Source of the DNA: Pseudoxanthomonas sp. JBR18
GTDB taxonomy: Bacteria > Pseudomonadota > Gammaproteobacteria > Xanthomonadales > Xanthomonadaceae
Direction: 5' to 3'
DNA: 64,000 bases
Assembly: GCF_028198165.1 (NCBI RefSeq)
Contig: NZ_CP116339.1
Span: forward strand, 1,345,001 to 1,409,000
The notes below the pieces were generated by a model. That model saw only the letters and a list, made by a program, of their open reading frames with translations, ran no database searches and was not told the origin of the DNA. The position numbers were made by a program, and so were the translations under genes. Positions 9,043 through 19,827 of this stretch are shown piece after piece (the first letter of the stretch is position 1; every line of letters begins with the position of its first letter).

Positions 9043-9876
9043 ATGAGCAGCAACCCCGAACACGACACCGTCGCCTACGCCGTCGAGGACGGCGTGGCCT
9101 GGGTGAAATTCAACCGCCCGCAGAAGCGCAACGCGATGAGCCCGGCGCTCAATCGCCGCATGATGGCGGTGCTGGACGAACTGGAATTCCGCGACGATGT
9201 CGCCGTGCTGGTGCTGACCGGTGAGGGCAGCGCCTGGACCGCCGGCATGGACCTGCAGGAGTACTTCCGCGACACCGAGGCCGACGGCCTGGCCGGCACG
9301 CGCAAGGCCCAGCGCGAGAGCTACGGCTGGTGGCGTCGCCTGCGCTGGTACCAGAAGCCCACCATCGCCATGGTCAACGGCTGGTGCTTCGGCGGCGGCT
9401 ACGGCCCGCTGTTCGCCTGCGACCTGGCCTTCGCCGCCGAGGAGGCCAAATTCGGCCTGTCGGAAATCAACTGGGGCATCCTGCCGGGCGGCGGCGCCTC
9501 CAAGGTCGCCGCTGAGTTGCTCTCCTTCCGCCGCGCGATGTATCACGCGATGCTGGGCGAGCCGATCGACGGCCGCACCGCCGCCGACTGGGGCCTGGTC
9601 AACGAAGCCCTGCCCGCCGCGGCGCTGCGGACACGCGTGAACGAGGTGGCCCAGGCGCTGCGCAAGAAGAACCCGGTCGCGCTGAAGGCCACCAAGGATG
9701 CGGTCCGCCGCGTGCGCGAGATGACCTACGACAATGCCGAGGATTTCCTGGTGCGCGCGCAGGAGGCGGCCAACAGCTACGACGAGGGCCGCAAGGAAGG
9801 CCTCAAGCAGTTCCTGGACGAGAAGAGCTACAAGCCTGGACTGGGCGCCTACGACCTGACCAAGCAGCGCGCCTGA
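9043..9876 (+). CDS. ech: p-Hydroxycinnamoyl-CoA hydratase/lyase (feruloyl-CoA to vanillin)
   Basis: 277 residues, the usual length for HCHL/Ech. This crotonase-fold enzyme hydrates feruloyl-CoA and splits it to vanillin and acetyl-CoA. The oxyanion-hole segment GWCFGGGYGP, the catalytic glutamate of LSEINWGILPGGG (Glu141 here, equivalent to Glu143 of the Pseudomonas enzyme) and the late YDEGRKEG segment are all present and diagnostic. The ATG at 9043 matches the family N-terminus; earlier in-frame codons lie in the repeat-like spacer. Its product is the substrate of the upstream aldehyde dehydrogenase, and its substrate is made by the downstream synthetase. Confidence 0.92.
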   Translation: MSSNPEHDTVAYAVEDGVAWVKFNRPQKRNAMSPALNRRMMAVLDELEFRDDVAVLVLTGEGSAWTAGMDLQEYFRDTEADGLAGTRKAQRESYGWWRRLRWYQKPTIAMVNGWCFGGGYGPLFACDLAFAAEEAKFGLSEINWGILPGGGASKVAAELLSFRRAMYHAMLGEPIDGRTAADWGLVNEALPAAALRTRVNEVAQALRKKNPVALKATKDAVRRVREMTYDNAEDFLVRAQEAANSYDEGRKEGLKQFLDEKSYKPGLGAYDLTKQRA

Positions 9877-9896
9877 AGGCCGACCGGGAGGACTCG

Positions 9897-12053
9897 ATGG
9901 ACATGCAGACGACCCGGCCGCCGTCCCTGGGCGCGCGGCACTCCTCGGTGGAGCGGCTGTTGATGCCGCGTTCAATCGCCATCGTCGGGGCCTCGCCGAC
10001 GCCAGGCGCGCTGGGCGCCTCGGTGCTGGCCAACCTGGAGCGCAATGGCTATGCCGGCGACATCCATCTGATCAATCCCAAGCGCGACCGGATTGGCCAT
10101 CGCCCCTGCCTGGACGCGATCCAGGCTCTGCCCGAGGGCGTGGACGTGGCGGTGCTGGCCATCCCGCAACCGGCGGTGCTGGACGCGGTGCGGGCCCTGG
10201 CCGAGCGCAGGGTGGGGGCCGTGGTGATCTTCTCCGCCGGCTTTGGCGAGGCCGGTGAGACCGGCCTGAGCCAGCAGCGCGAGATCGCCAGGATTGCCGC
10301 GCAGGCCGGCATGCTGGTGGAAGGCCCCAACTGCCTGGGCAGCATCAATTACCGGCAGCGCATCCCGCTGACCTTCATCGAGGTGGACATCGCGCTCGAA
10401 CAGGCCAGTGCCGCCCGCGACCGGTCCGCCATCGGCATCCTCTCCCAGAGCGGGGCGATGATGGCCGTGCTCAACACCACCCTGGCCAGCCGCGACCTGC
10501 CGCTGTCCTATGCGGTGTCCACCGGCAACGAGGCCGCCAGCCACCTGGAGGACTACGTCGAGTTTCTGCTCGATGACCCTGGTACCCAGGTGATCACCAT
10601 GATCGCCGAGCAGTTCCGCCAACCGCAGCGCCTGCTGGCCCTGGCCCGGCGTGCCGGTGAGCTGGGCAAGCGCATGGTCCTGCTGCATCCGGGCAAGAGT
10701 GGCGCGGCGCGCGCGGCGGCCGCGACCCACACCGGGGCGATGGCCGGCGATTACGCGGTCATGCGCACCCTGGTCGAACACGCCGGCGTGGTCATGGCCG
10801 AAACCCTGGAGGAGCTGGGCGACATTTCCGAAATCGTGTTGCGTTGCCCGACCCCGCCCACGCCCGGCACGGCCATCGTCGGCGAGTCCGGCGCGTTCAA
10901 GGCGCTGTGCCTGGACCTGGCCGAGGACCTGGGGCTGGACCTCCCCACGGTGGACGACACCAATGCCCCGGCGCTGCGCGCGGCGTTGCCGCCGTTCGTG
11001 CCGGTGAGCAATCCGCTGGATCTGACCGCCCAGGGCCTGGTCGATCCGGATCTGTATACCCGCACCCTGGCGGCCCTGTTCGAGGATGGGCGCTTCGGTT
11101 CGATCGTGGTGGGACTGATCCAGACCGACCCGGTCACCTGTGCGATCAAGCTGCCGCCGGTGCTGCGCGCCGCGCGCGAGCTGCACCCGGACAAGCCGGT
11201 GATCTGTGCAGGCCTGGACGAAGGGGCCGTGCTTCCGGCCGAGTACTTGGCCGAGCTGCGGATGCTGGGAATGCCGTACTTCCCCACCAGCGAACGCGCC
11301 TTGCGCGCGCTCAGGCGGTTGACCGCCCAGGCGGCGCGCCAGGCCACACATCGCCAGGCCGAGCCGGCGCTGACGACCCTGGCCTTGCCCGCTGGCGCAG
11401 GCGTGATCCCGGAATACCGGGCCAAGCAGCTGTTGGGCCCGGCGGGCATCGCCTTCGCCCGCGGCGAGCTGGTCACCACGCTGGAACAGGCGCAGGCCGC
11501 TGCAGCGCGGCTGGGTGGGCCGGTCGCATTGAAGGTGCAATCCGAACAGCTGAGCCACAAGAGCGATGTCGGCGGCGTGGTGCTGGGGCTGGAAGGTGCC
11601 GATGCCCTGGCCCAGGGTTGGCAACGCCTGCAGGCCAATCTGGCCGAGCACGCCGCACAGGTCCCGATCGAGGGCGTGCTGGTGGAGGCCATGGGCGCGC
11701 GCGGCATGGAGATGATCGTCGGCGCACGCAACGATCCCCAGTGGGGGCCGGTGATCCTGGTCGGCTTTGGCGGGGTCACCGCCGAGGTCCTGCACGACGT
11801 GCGTCTGCTACCACCAGACCTGTCGGTGGAGGCGGTGATGGCCGAGCTGGACCAGCTCAAGGCCGCACCGCTGTTGCACGGCTATCGGGGAGCACCCGCC
11901 CTGGACGTGACCGCCCTGGCCACGCTGGTGGTGCGCCTGGGCGCATTGCTGTGCGGCACGCCCCGGATCCGCGAAATCGACCTCAACCCGGTGGTGCTCT
12001 ACCCGCAAGGACATGGCGTGGTGGCGCTGGATGCGCTGATGCTCATCGATTGA
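9897..12053 (+). CDS. ferA: ADP-forming acyl-CoA synthetase, feruloyl-CoA synthetase (FerA-type)
   Basis: 718 residues with the full ADP-forming acyl-CoA synthetase layout. An N-terminal CoA-binding Rossmann domain (PRSIAIVGASPTPGALG) is followed by ligase-CoA domains (LSQSGAM; the phosphohistidine region around THTGAMAGDY) and a C-terminal ATP-grasp domain (KVQSEQLSHKSDVGGVVLGL; DLNPVVLY). It starts 20 bases after ech. FerA of Sphingobium SYK-6 is the known example of this superfamily that activates ferulate, unlike the AMP-forming Fcs of Pseudomonas. Ferulate, p-coumarate and caffeate are the likely substrates. Confidence 0.82.
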   Translation: MDMQTTRPPSLGARHSSVERLLMPRSIAIVGASPTPGALGASVLANLERNGYAGDIHLINPKRDRIGHRPCLDAIQALPEGVDVAVLAIPQPAVLDAVRALAERRVGAVVIFSAGFGEAGETGLSQQREIARIAAQAGMLVEGPNCLGSINYRQRIPLTFIEVDIALEQASAARDRSAIGILSQSGAMMAVLNTTLASRDLPLSYAVSTGNEAASHLEDYVEFLLDDPGTQVITMIAEQFRQPQRLLALARRAGELGKRMVLLHPGKSGAARAAAATHTGAMAGDYAVMRTLVEHAGVVMAETLEELGDISEIVLRCPTPPTPGTAIVGESGAFKALCLDLAEDLGLDLPTVDDTNAPALRAALPPFVPVSNPLDLTAQGLVDPDLYTRTLAALFEDGRFGSIVVGLIQTDPVTCAIKLPPVLRAARELHPDKPVICAGLDEGAVLPAEYLAELRMLGMPYFPTSERALRALRRLTAQAARQATHRQAEPALTTLALPAGAGVIPEYRAKQLLGPAGIAFARGELVTTLEQAQAAAARLGGPVALKVQSEQLSHKSDVGGVVLGLEGADALAQGWQRLQANLAEHAAQVPIEGVLVEAMGARGMEMIVGARNDPQWGPVILVGFGGVTAEVLHDVRLLPPDLSVEAVMAELDQLKAAPLLHGYRGAPALDVTALATLVVRLGALLCGTPRIREIDLNPVVLYPQGHGVVALDALMLID

Positions 12054-12089
12054 TCCCGGCGCGACGGCGCGCTGCACTTTGGAGATTTC

Positions 12090-13073
12090 ATGCAAGCAGA
12101 CCCTTTCGACCCGGCCCGATTGACCCCGGACGTGCTGGCGGTGCTGACCGGCATGGCGGCCTCCGGCGCGCCGACGCTGGAGTCACTGCCCATCGCCGAG
12201 ATGCGCCAGGCCTATCTTCAAGTCGGCGCCCTGCTGGGCGGGGAACCCATGCCGGTGGGCCAGATCCTGGAACTGCAGGCCGCCGGTCCGGCCGGCCCGA
12301 TTCCCTTGCGGCTCTATTTACCCCGGACCGGCACCGCGCCCTACGCCACCACGGTCTACCTGCACGGCGGCGGCTGGTCGCTGGGCGACTTGGACAGCCA
12401 CGACAAGGTCTGCCGCCGGCTGGTCCACACGGCCGGGTGCGCGGTGGTCGCGGTGGACTATCGACGCGCGCCCGAGCACCCGGCGCCCGCCGGGCCTGAC
12501 GACGTCGTGGCCGCGGTGCGCTGGATCGCGGCGCAAGCCACGGAGCTGGGGTTGGATGCCAGCCGACTCGCTGTTGCCGGCGACAGTGCCGGCGGCAGCC
12601 TGGCGGCGGTGGCCTGCCAGCAGTTGCTTGGCAGCGAGGTGGCGCTGAGCGCCCAGGTGCTGTTCTACCCGGCGACCGACCTGAGCCCGACCGGGGACGC
12701 GTTCGACTCGCGGCGCAGGAACGGCGCGGTGCCTCCCCTGACCCTGGAAGCGATGCAGGCCATGTCGGGCCCGTTCCTGTGCAACGGGTTCGATACCCGC
12801 GATCCGCGCGTGTCCCCACGGTTCGCAGCGGACCTGCGCGGCCTGCCGCCGGCGCTGATCATCACCGCGCAATGCGATGCCCTCCTGGACGACGGCCGAC
12901 TGTACCGGGACGCACTGAATGAGGCCGGCGTGCCGGTGGAGTACATCGAATACCCGGGCATGATCCACGGCTTCATCGAAATGGCCGGCGTGCTGCCCGC
13001 GGCGCGGACCGCGATGGAGCAGGCCGCGGCCTTCCTCGGCGTGCATCTGGATCTGGCCGCGATCCGGGCGTAG
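12090..13073 (+). CDS. Alpha/beta hydrolase of the HSL/acetyl-esterase family
   Basis: 327 residues. It shows the hormone-sensitive-lipase family marks: oxyanion motif HGGGWSLGD, nucleophile elbow GDSAGGS, acid DALLDDG and histidine PGMIHGF. No signal peptide is seen, so it is cytoplasmic. It is the last gene of the ferulate block, 36 bases after the synthetase gene. It may hydrolyse small hydroxycinnamate esters or another carboxylic ester; the substrate is not visible in the sequence. Confidence 0.8.
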   Translation: MQADPFDPARLTPDVLAVLTGMAASGAPTLESLPIAEMRQAYLQVGALLGGEPMPVGQILELQAAGPAGPIPLRLYLPRTGTAPYATTVYLHGGGWSLGDLDSHDKVCRRLVHTAGCAVVAVDYRRAPEHPAPAGPDDVVAAVRWIAAQATELGLDASRLAVAGDSAGGSLAAVACQQLLGSEVALSAQVLFYPATDLSPTGDAFDSRRRNGAVPPLTLEAMQAMSGPFLCNGFDTRDPRVSPRFAADLRGLPPALIITAQCDALLDDGRLYRDALNEAGVPVEYIEYPGMIHGFIEMAGVLPAARTAMEQAAAFLGVHLDLAAIRA

Positions 13074-13383
13074 TGCCTGGCGTTCGCCGTTTGTTGACCT
13101 GCCCGGCGCGTGACAGGGAAGGTCCTGTTCACGGGACACCAGCACGAACATGCCAGCCTGATCGCGCATCTTGGCGCAGCTGGTGACGGCCAACGCCTGG
13201 GTCGGAACGGGAATCCCTGCAGATGCTCGCGCGGCGGCGCGGCGGCGTGGGTTGGAGGGGCAGGCGGCGCCGGCCCGAACACAGCAGTCAACGAAGGCCC
13301 TTCAACAAGTCGCCTGACCGGCCGATAGTGCTGCGAGGAGTCCGCGCGTGCGGCACGCGCTCCCGTTCAGGAAGCGATTCGGC
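13074..13383. other. Spacer between the esterase and HD-GYP genes
   Basis: About 310 bases with no convincing gene. A GTG at 13348 is in frame with the HD-GYP gene, but the family start and an AGGAAG sequence favour the ATG at 13384. Confidence 0.4.
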
Positions 13384-14607
13384 ATGTTGAAAACGATCAG
13401 ATCCGAGCAACTGCGTCCCGGCATGTACCTCCACCGGTTTTCCGGTTCGTGGGTGGACCATCCATTCTGGCGTCGCGCGTTCCTGGTCGAGCAGTCGGAG
13501 GTCGACCGCATTCGCGCCAGCCGGGTCGCCGAGGTGGTGATCGACACCAGCCGCGGCCTGGATCTCGAGGACGCCGCGCCCTGCGACCTGGCCGCGCCGG
13601 AGCCCGCCAACCCGTACGCCAGCGACGAGGCCTCGCAAGCGGACGACGCGACCGAGCCCGAGGTCGCCCATGTCAGCCTGGCCGCCGAAATGGTCCGCGC
13701 CCGCAAGATCCTGGAGCAGGGACGGGAAACGGTCGAAGCCATGTTCAGGCAGATCCGGCTAGGCCGCAGCGTGGACACCGAGGCGGCCATGCCGCTGGCC
13801 CAGGCGATCAACGATTCGGTGCTGCGCAATCCGCAGGCGCTGATCAGCGTGGCCAGGCTCAAGACCGCCGACGACTACACCTACCTGCACTCCATGGCCG
13901 TGGCGGCGATGATGAGCGCGCTGGCGCGCCAGTTGGGGCTGCCCGAGGAGCAGGTGCTGGAAGCGGCCATGGGCGGCCTGCTGCACGACATGGGCAAGGC
14001 CTCCACGCCGATGGAGATCCTCAACAAGCCGGGCAAGCTCAGCGACGAAGAATTCTCGGTGATCCGCCTGCACCCGCAGGCCGGCCACACCCTGCTGGCC
14101 CAAGGCGGGGTGGAGAACGCGGTGGTGCTGGACATCGCCCTGCACCACCACGAAAAGGTCGACGGCAGCGGCTATCCCCATCGCCTGGCCGGGGACGGCA
14201 TCAGCCTGATGGCGCGCATGGGCGCGGTGTGCGACGTCTACGACGCCATCAGCTCCGATCGTCCCTACAAGCGCGGCTGGTGTCCGGCCGACTCGATCAA
14301 GCAGATGGCTACCTGGACGGGGCACTTCGATCCGACGGTCTTCAAGGCCTTCGTGCGCTGCCTGGGCATCTATCCGGTGGGCTCCCTGGTCCTGTTGGAA
14401 TCGCAGCGGCTGGCCGTGGTGGTCGAGCAGAACGCCGGGCAGCTGCTCAAGCCGCGGGTGCGGGTGTTTCACTCGGCCAAGCGCCGCAGCCACCTACTGG
14501 TGCAGGACATCGACCTGTCGCGCGATGATTGCCAGGACCGCATCGTCCAGCTCGAATCCCCTTGCAAATGGGGCTTCCGCGATCTGAACAAGCTCTGGAT
14601 GAACTGA
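13384..14607 (+). CDS. HD-GYP domain cyclic-di-GMP phosphodiesterase with N-terminal DUF3391
   Basis: 407 residues. The N-terminus (MLKTIRSEQLRPGMYLHRF) is the DUF3391 domain that often precedes HD-GYP. The catalytic part has the HD pair in GGLLHDMGK and the GYP signature in HHHEKVDGSGYP, with further metal ligands nearby (LHSMAV, RLHPQAGH), so hydrolysis of cyclic di-GMP is expected. The protein has no membrane segment or receiver domain. It lies between the ferulate and pca blocks but has no obvious metabolic link to them. Confidence 0.88.
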   Translation: MLKTIRSEQLRPGMYLHRFSGSWVDHPFWRRAFLVEQSEVDRIRASRVAEVVIDTSRGLDLEDAAPCDLAAPEPANPYASDEASQADDATEPEVAHVSLAAEMVRARKILEQGRETVEAMFRQIRLGRSVDTEAAMPLAQAINDSVLRNPQALISVARLKTADDYTYLHSMAVAAMMSALARQLGLPEEQVLEAAMGGLLHDMGKASTPMEILNKPGKLSDEEFSVIRLHPQAGHTLLAQGGVENAVVLDIALHHHEKVDGSGYPHRLAGDGISLMARMGAVCDVYDAISSDRPYKRGWCPADSIKQMATWTGHFDPTVFKAFVRCLGIYPVGSLVLLESQRLAVVVEQNAGQLLKPRVRVFHSAKRRSHLLVQDIDLSRDDCQDRIVQLESPCKWGFRDLNKLWMN

Positions 14608-15060
14608 ACGACCGCGCGGCCTGCGCGTCATCATTGCCTGACCCTGGGCCGGTACATGAAAGCCGTCTGGCGGGCCCACGCCCTCCGAGGCGGCCGCAGA
14701 AGCAGTCGCCAATGCGGGCGTCCGGCATGATGCGCGCCAGTGCATCTGTTCGGGAATGAGCTCGCCTGAACGCACCGGCGAGGTCCGCATACCATGGCCA
14801 GGACGCGTCAGCCCTGGGCTCGCCTCCACCACGAGAATAGGGGTCGCGGACTGCGCGACGGGCCAACAACTTAGACCTTAGTTCAATTTGTTCGAATATC
14901 GCCCATTAATCCGATATTCGAATTGACCTTGCGCCGCGTGGCGCGCCACCTTGCGCATCTTCCACGCGCGCGGTGCGCGTGAGCCCACGTAGAAGACCGC
15001 TTCCCATGGCCCATTTCTTCCATGCCACGCGATGCACCAACGCCGGGGCCGGATGCTGAC
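14608..15060. other. Spacer holding the pca promoter region
   Basis: About 450 bases with no convincing gene. The 3' half becomes AT-richer and contains the inverted repeat at 14891-14922, listed separately. The pcaI start is taken at the ATG at 15061. Confidence 0.5.
14891..14922. promoter_or_regulatory. Putative IclR-type (PcaR/PcaU) operator upstream of pcaI
   Basis: TTCGAATATCG and CGATATTCGAA are perfect 11-bp inverted arms separated by ten bases. The arms with their flanking bases (GTTCGAATATCG) resemble the published Pseudomonas putida PcaR site, which begins GTTCGATAATCG. The element ends about 140 bases before the pcaI start. Because the cluster encodes an IclR-family regulator, this is the best candidate for its binding site. 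Confidence 0.6.
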
Positions 15061-15741
15061 ATGATCGACAAGACTTTCCCCTCCTGCGCCGCGGCGGTCG
15101 CCGACATCCGCGATGGCGCCACGGTGATGATCGGCGGCTTCGGTACGGCCGGCATGCCAGACCAGCTGATCGATGCGCTGATCGAACACGGCGCGCGTGA
15201 ACTGACCATCGTCAACAACAATGCCGGCAACGGCGAGACCGGCCTGGCCGCGCTGATCAAGCACAAGCGCGTGCGCAGGATCGTGTGCTCGTTCCCGCGC
15301 CAAAGCGATTCGCAGCATTTCGATGCGGCTTACCGCGCCGGTGAGATCGAGCTGGAACTGGTGCCGCAGGGCAACCTGGCCGCGCGCATCCATGCCGCCG
15401 GCAACGGCCTGGGCGCCATCTTCACCCCCACCGGCTACGGCACCCAGCTGGCGCAAGGCAAGGAGACCCGCGAGATCGACGGCAGGCACTACGTGCTCGA
15501 GTACCCGATCCACGCCGACGTCGCGCTGATCAAGGCCCATCGCGGCGACCGCTGGGGCAACCTGGTGTACCGCAAGACCGCGCGCAACTTCGGCCCGCTG
15601 ATGGCCATGGCGGCCAAGTGCGCCATCGCCCAGGTCCATGAGGTGGTCGAACTCGGTGCGCTGGACCCGGAAACCGTGGTCACGCCCGGGATCTTCGTCC
15701 AGCGCGTGATCGCGGTCGGGCACAAGGAGGCACGCGCATGA
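15061..15741 (+). CDS. pcaI: 3-Oxoadipate CoA-transferase subunit A
   Basis: 226 residues, starting at MIDKTF. PcaI and PcaJ together move CoA from succinyl-CoA to 3-oxoadipate. The glycine-rich MIGGFGTAGMPDQLIDAL segment and TPTGYGTQLAQGKE are typical of CoA-transferase alpha subunits. The end of the gene overlaps the pcaJ start by four bases, so the subunits are translationally coupled. It is the first gene of the pca run and lies directly after the putative operator. Confidence 0.93.
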   Translation: MIDKTFPSCAAAVADIRDGATVMIGGFGTAGMPDQLIDALIEHGARELTIVNNNAGNGETGLAALIKHKRVRRIVCSFPRQSDSQHFDAAYRAGEIELELVPQGNLAARIHAAGNGLGAIFTPTGYGTQLAQGKETREIDGRHYVLEYPIHADVALIKAHRGDRWGNLVYRKTARNFGPLMAMAAKCAIAQVHEVVELGALDPETVVTPGIFVQRVIAVGHKEARA

Positions 15742-16382
15742 GCGGTTACCAGCGACTGACTCGCGAACAGATGGCCGCGCGCGTGGCGCGCGACATCCCC
15801 GAAGGCGCCTACGTCAACCTGGGCATCGGCCTGCCCACCCAGGTCGCCAACTACCTGCCGGCGGACAAGGAGATCTTCCTGCAGAGCGAGAACGGCCTGC
15901 TCGGCATGGGCCCGGCGCCCGCAAAGGGCGAAGAGGATCCGGACCTGATCAACGCCGGCAAGCAGCCGGTGACCTTGCTCACCGGCGGTTGCTATTTCCA
16001 CCACGCCGACTCGTTCGCGATGATGCGCGGCGGCCATCTGGATATCTGCGTGCTCGGCGCCTTCCAGGTCTCCCAGCATGGCGACCTGGCCAACTGGAGT
16101 ACCGGCGCGCCCGACGCGATTCCCGCCGTGGGCGGGGCGATGGACCTGGCCATCGGCGCCAAGCAGACCTACGTGATGATGGACCTGCTGACCAAGACCG
16201 GCGAAAGCAAGCTGGTCGCAGAATGCAGCTATCCGCTGACCGGCCTGCGCTGCGTCAGCCGCGTCTACAGCGACCTGGGCGTCTTCGACCTCGGTCCCGA
16301 CGGCGCACGCGTGGTCGAACGGGTGGACGGACTTTCCATTGACGAGCTGCAGCGCCTGACCGGCCTGACGCTGGCGCACTGA
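15738..16382 (+). CDS. pcaJ: 3-Oxoadipate CoA-transferase subunit B
   Basis: 214 residues. The active-site glutamate that carries the CoA thioester is in the [10 protein letters not shown] motif, and [13 protein letters not shown] is the family's N-terminal signature. The ATG overlaps the pcaI stop, and the pcaF start follows 13 bases after the stop. It forms a heteromer with PcaI; the product is 3-oxoadipyl-CoA. Confidence 0.93.
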   Translation: MSGYQRLTREQMAARVARDIPEGAYVNLGIGLPTQVANYLPADKEIFLQSENGLLGMGPAPAKGEEDPDLINAGKQPVTLLTGGCYFHHADSFAMMRGGHLDICVLGAFQVSQHGDLANWSTGAPDAIPAVGGAMDLAIGAKQTYVMMDLLTKTGESKLVAECSYPLTGLRCVSRVYSDLGVFDLGPDGARVVERVDGLSIDELQRLTGLTLAH

Positions 16383-16395
16383 ACGGAGTGATGCA

Positions 16396-17604
<1,209 letters not shown>

Positions 17605-17627
17605 GTGGCCGAGGATCGTTCTGCCTC

Positions 17628-17742
17628 GTAGAGCGGAGCTTGCTCCGCTGAGGCTTTCCCAACGCGCTGAACACCTGCGCGTCTTTCGCGTGAAGCAAAA
17701 TCAACAACAGCAACAACAGCAGCGGAGCAAGCTCCGCTCTAC
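17628..17742. repeat. Inverted dimer of a GTAG-type (SMAG-like) stem-loop repeat
   Basis: Two 23-bp copies that begin or end with GTAG lie in perfect inverted orientation at 17628-17650 and 17720-17742. Each copy is itself a hairpin with arms AGCGGAGC / GCTCCGCT. The spacer contains CAACAACAG repeats. SMAG elements of Stenotrophomonas maltophilia share the GTAG end, stem-loop form and occurrence as inverted dimers. The pair falls between pcaF and pcaH. Confidence 0.75.
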
Positions 17743-17790
17743 ATGAAGCAACAGCGGCGCCTCGGTGTCGCCCAGCCAACGGAGCCCGCG

Positions 17791-18501
17791 ATGAGCGAAT
17801 CCAAGCCTCTTACCGGTTACCGCAAGCCGTATCCCGGCTCGCAGCCTCCTTTCATCCACGCGCCCTACGCATCCACCGTGTTGCGCGGCGTCGGCAGCGA
17901 GCCGATCGCGATCCCGGTGACGCTCTCGGAAGTCACCGGGCCCACGCTCGACCGCCTGACCCTGGGCGAGCACGCCGCGGACATGACCGCTGGCTTCCCC
18001 GGCCAGCCGCTGGGGGAGCGCATCATCGTCTCTGGTCGTGTGCTGGACGAGAACGGCAAGCCGGTACGTAACACCGTGGTCGAGGTCTGGCAGTGCAACG
18101 CCGCCGGCCGCTACCTGCACAAGGGTGACCAGCACGACGCGCCGCTGGATCCCAACTTCAAGGGCACCGGCCAGGTGCTGACCGACGCGCACGGCCGCTA
18201 CCGCTTCAAGACCATCAAGCCCGGCGCGTATCCGTGGCGCAACCACTACAACGCCTGGCGCCCGGCGCACATCCACTTCTCGTTGCACGGCGGCGGCATC
18301 GGACAGCGCCTGGTCACGCAGATGTATTTCCCGGGCGATCCGCTGCTGGCCTTCGACCCCATCTACAACTGCGTGCCCGACGAGAAGGCCAAGGCCCGCA
18401 TGGTGTCCTCCTTCGACTGGGAGACCACCGAGAACGAATACGCGCTGGGCTACCGCTTCGACATCGTGCTGCGCGGCCGCAAGCAGACCGTCTGGGAGTA
18501 A
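17791..18501 (+). CDS. pcaH: Protocatechuate 3,4-dioxygenase beta subunit
   Basis: 236 residues. The start at 17791 (MSESKPLTGY) is preceded by GGAG; the upstream ATG at 17743 lies in the repeat. Ring cleavage needs Fe(III) held by two tyrosines and two histidines; these are visible in the YPWRNHYNAWRPAHIHFSL region (the HIH pair and preceding tyrosines). It forms the dioxygenase with PcaG, encoded three bases downstream, and converts protocatechuate to 3-carboxy-cis,cis-muconate. Confidence 0.94.
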   Translation: MSESKPLTGYRKPYPGSQPPFIHAPYASTVLRGVGSEPIAIPVTLSEVTGPTLDRLTLGEHAADMTAGFPGQPLGERIIVSGRVLDENGKPVRNTVVEVWQCNAAGRYLHKGDQHDAPLDPNFKGTGQVLTDAHGRYRFKTIKPGAYPWRNHYNAWRPAHIHFSLHGGGIGQRLVTQMYFPGDPLLAFDPIYNCVPDEKAKARMVSSFDWETTENEYALGYRFDIVLRGRKQTVWE

Positions 18502-18504
18502 ACC

Positions 18505-19068
18505 ATGAGCTTTCAATCGACCCCGTGGCAGACGGTCGGTCCGTACTACCGGATCGGCCTGGAACCGCTGTACCACACGCAGATCGCCCCGGCCGATGCC
18601 AAGGGCGAGCGCATCACCATCACCGGCACGGTGTACGACGGTCTGGGCCATCCGATCAGCGATGCGGTGCTGGAACTGTGGCAGGCCGATGCCGACGGCA
18701 TCTACGACCACGCCGAGGATCCGCGCCGCGACGCGCACGACCCGGCGCTGCACGGCTGGGGACGCGTGCCGACCGACGAGGCAGGCCGCTTTTCCTTCAC
18801 CACGATCAAGCCGGGCCGGGTGCCGGGGCTGAAGGGTGTGGCGCAGGCGCCGCACATCGTGGCGCTGGTGTTCATGCGCGGGCTGCTCAAGGCGGCGCCG
18901 ACGCGCATCTACTTCTCCGATGAGGGCAGCAACAGCGAGGACGGCATCCTGGCGCTGGTGCCTGAGGCGCGCCGGGGCACGCTGATCGCGGCGCAGACTG
19001 CGCCGGGGCAGTACGCCTGGAACGTGAAGATGCAGGGCGAAGGGGAGACGGTGTTTTTCAGCTACTGA
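18505..19068 (+). CDS. pcaG: Protocatechuate 3,4-dioxygenase alpha subunit
   Basis: 187 residues. It shares the intradiol dioxygenase fold with PcaH (TPWQTVGPYYRIGL; GTVYDGLGHPISDAVLELWQ) but lacks the full set of iron ligands, as expected for the structural alpha subunit. It is separated from pcaH by three bases. A 0.7-kb repeat region lies between its stop and pcaB. Confidence 0.93.
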   Translation: MSFQSTPWQTVGPYYRIGLEPLYHTQIAPADAKGERITITGTVYDGLGHPISDAVLELWQADADGIYDHAEDPRRDAHDPALHGWGRVPTDEAGRFSFTTIKPGRVPGLKGVAQAPHIVALVFMRGLLKAAPTRIYFSDEGSNSEDGILALVPEARRGTLIAAQTAPGQYAWNVKMQGEGETVFFSY

Positions 19069-19079
19069 GCCTTCTTGTT

Positions 19080-19790
<711 letters not shown>

Positions 19791-19827
19791 ATAATCTCAT
19801 CAAGCCCCGCACCGAAGGCACGCATCG

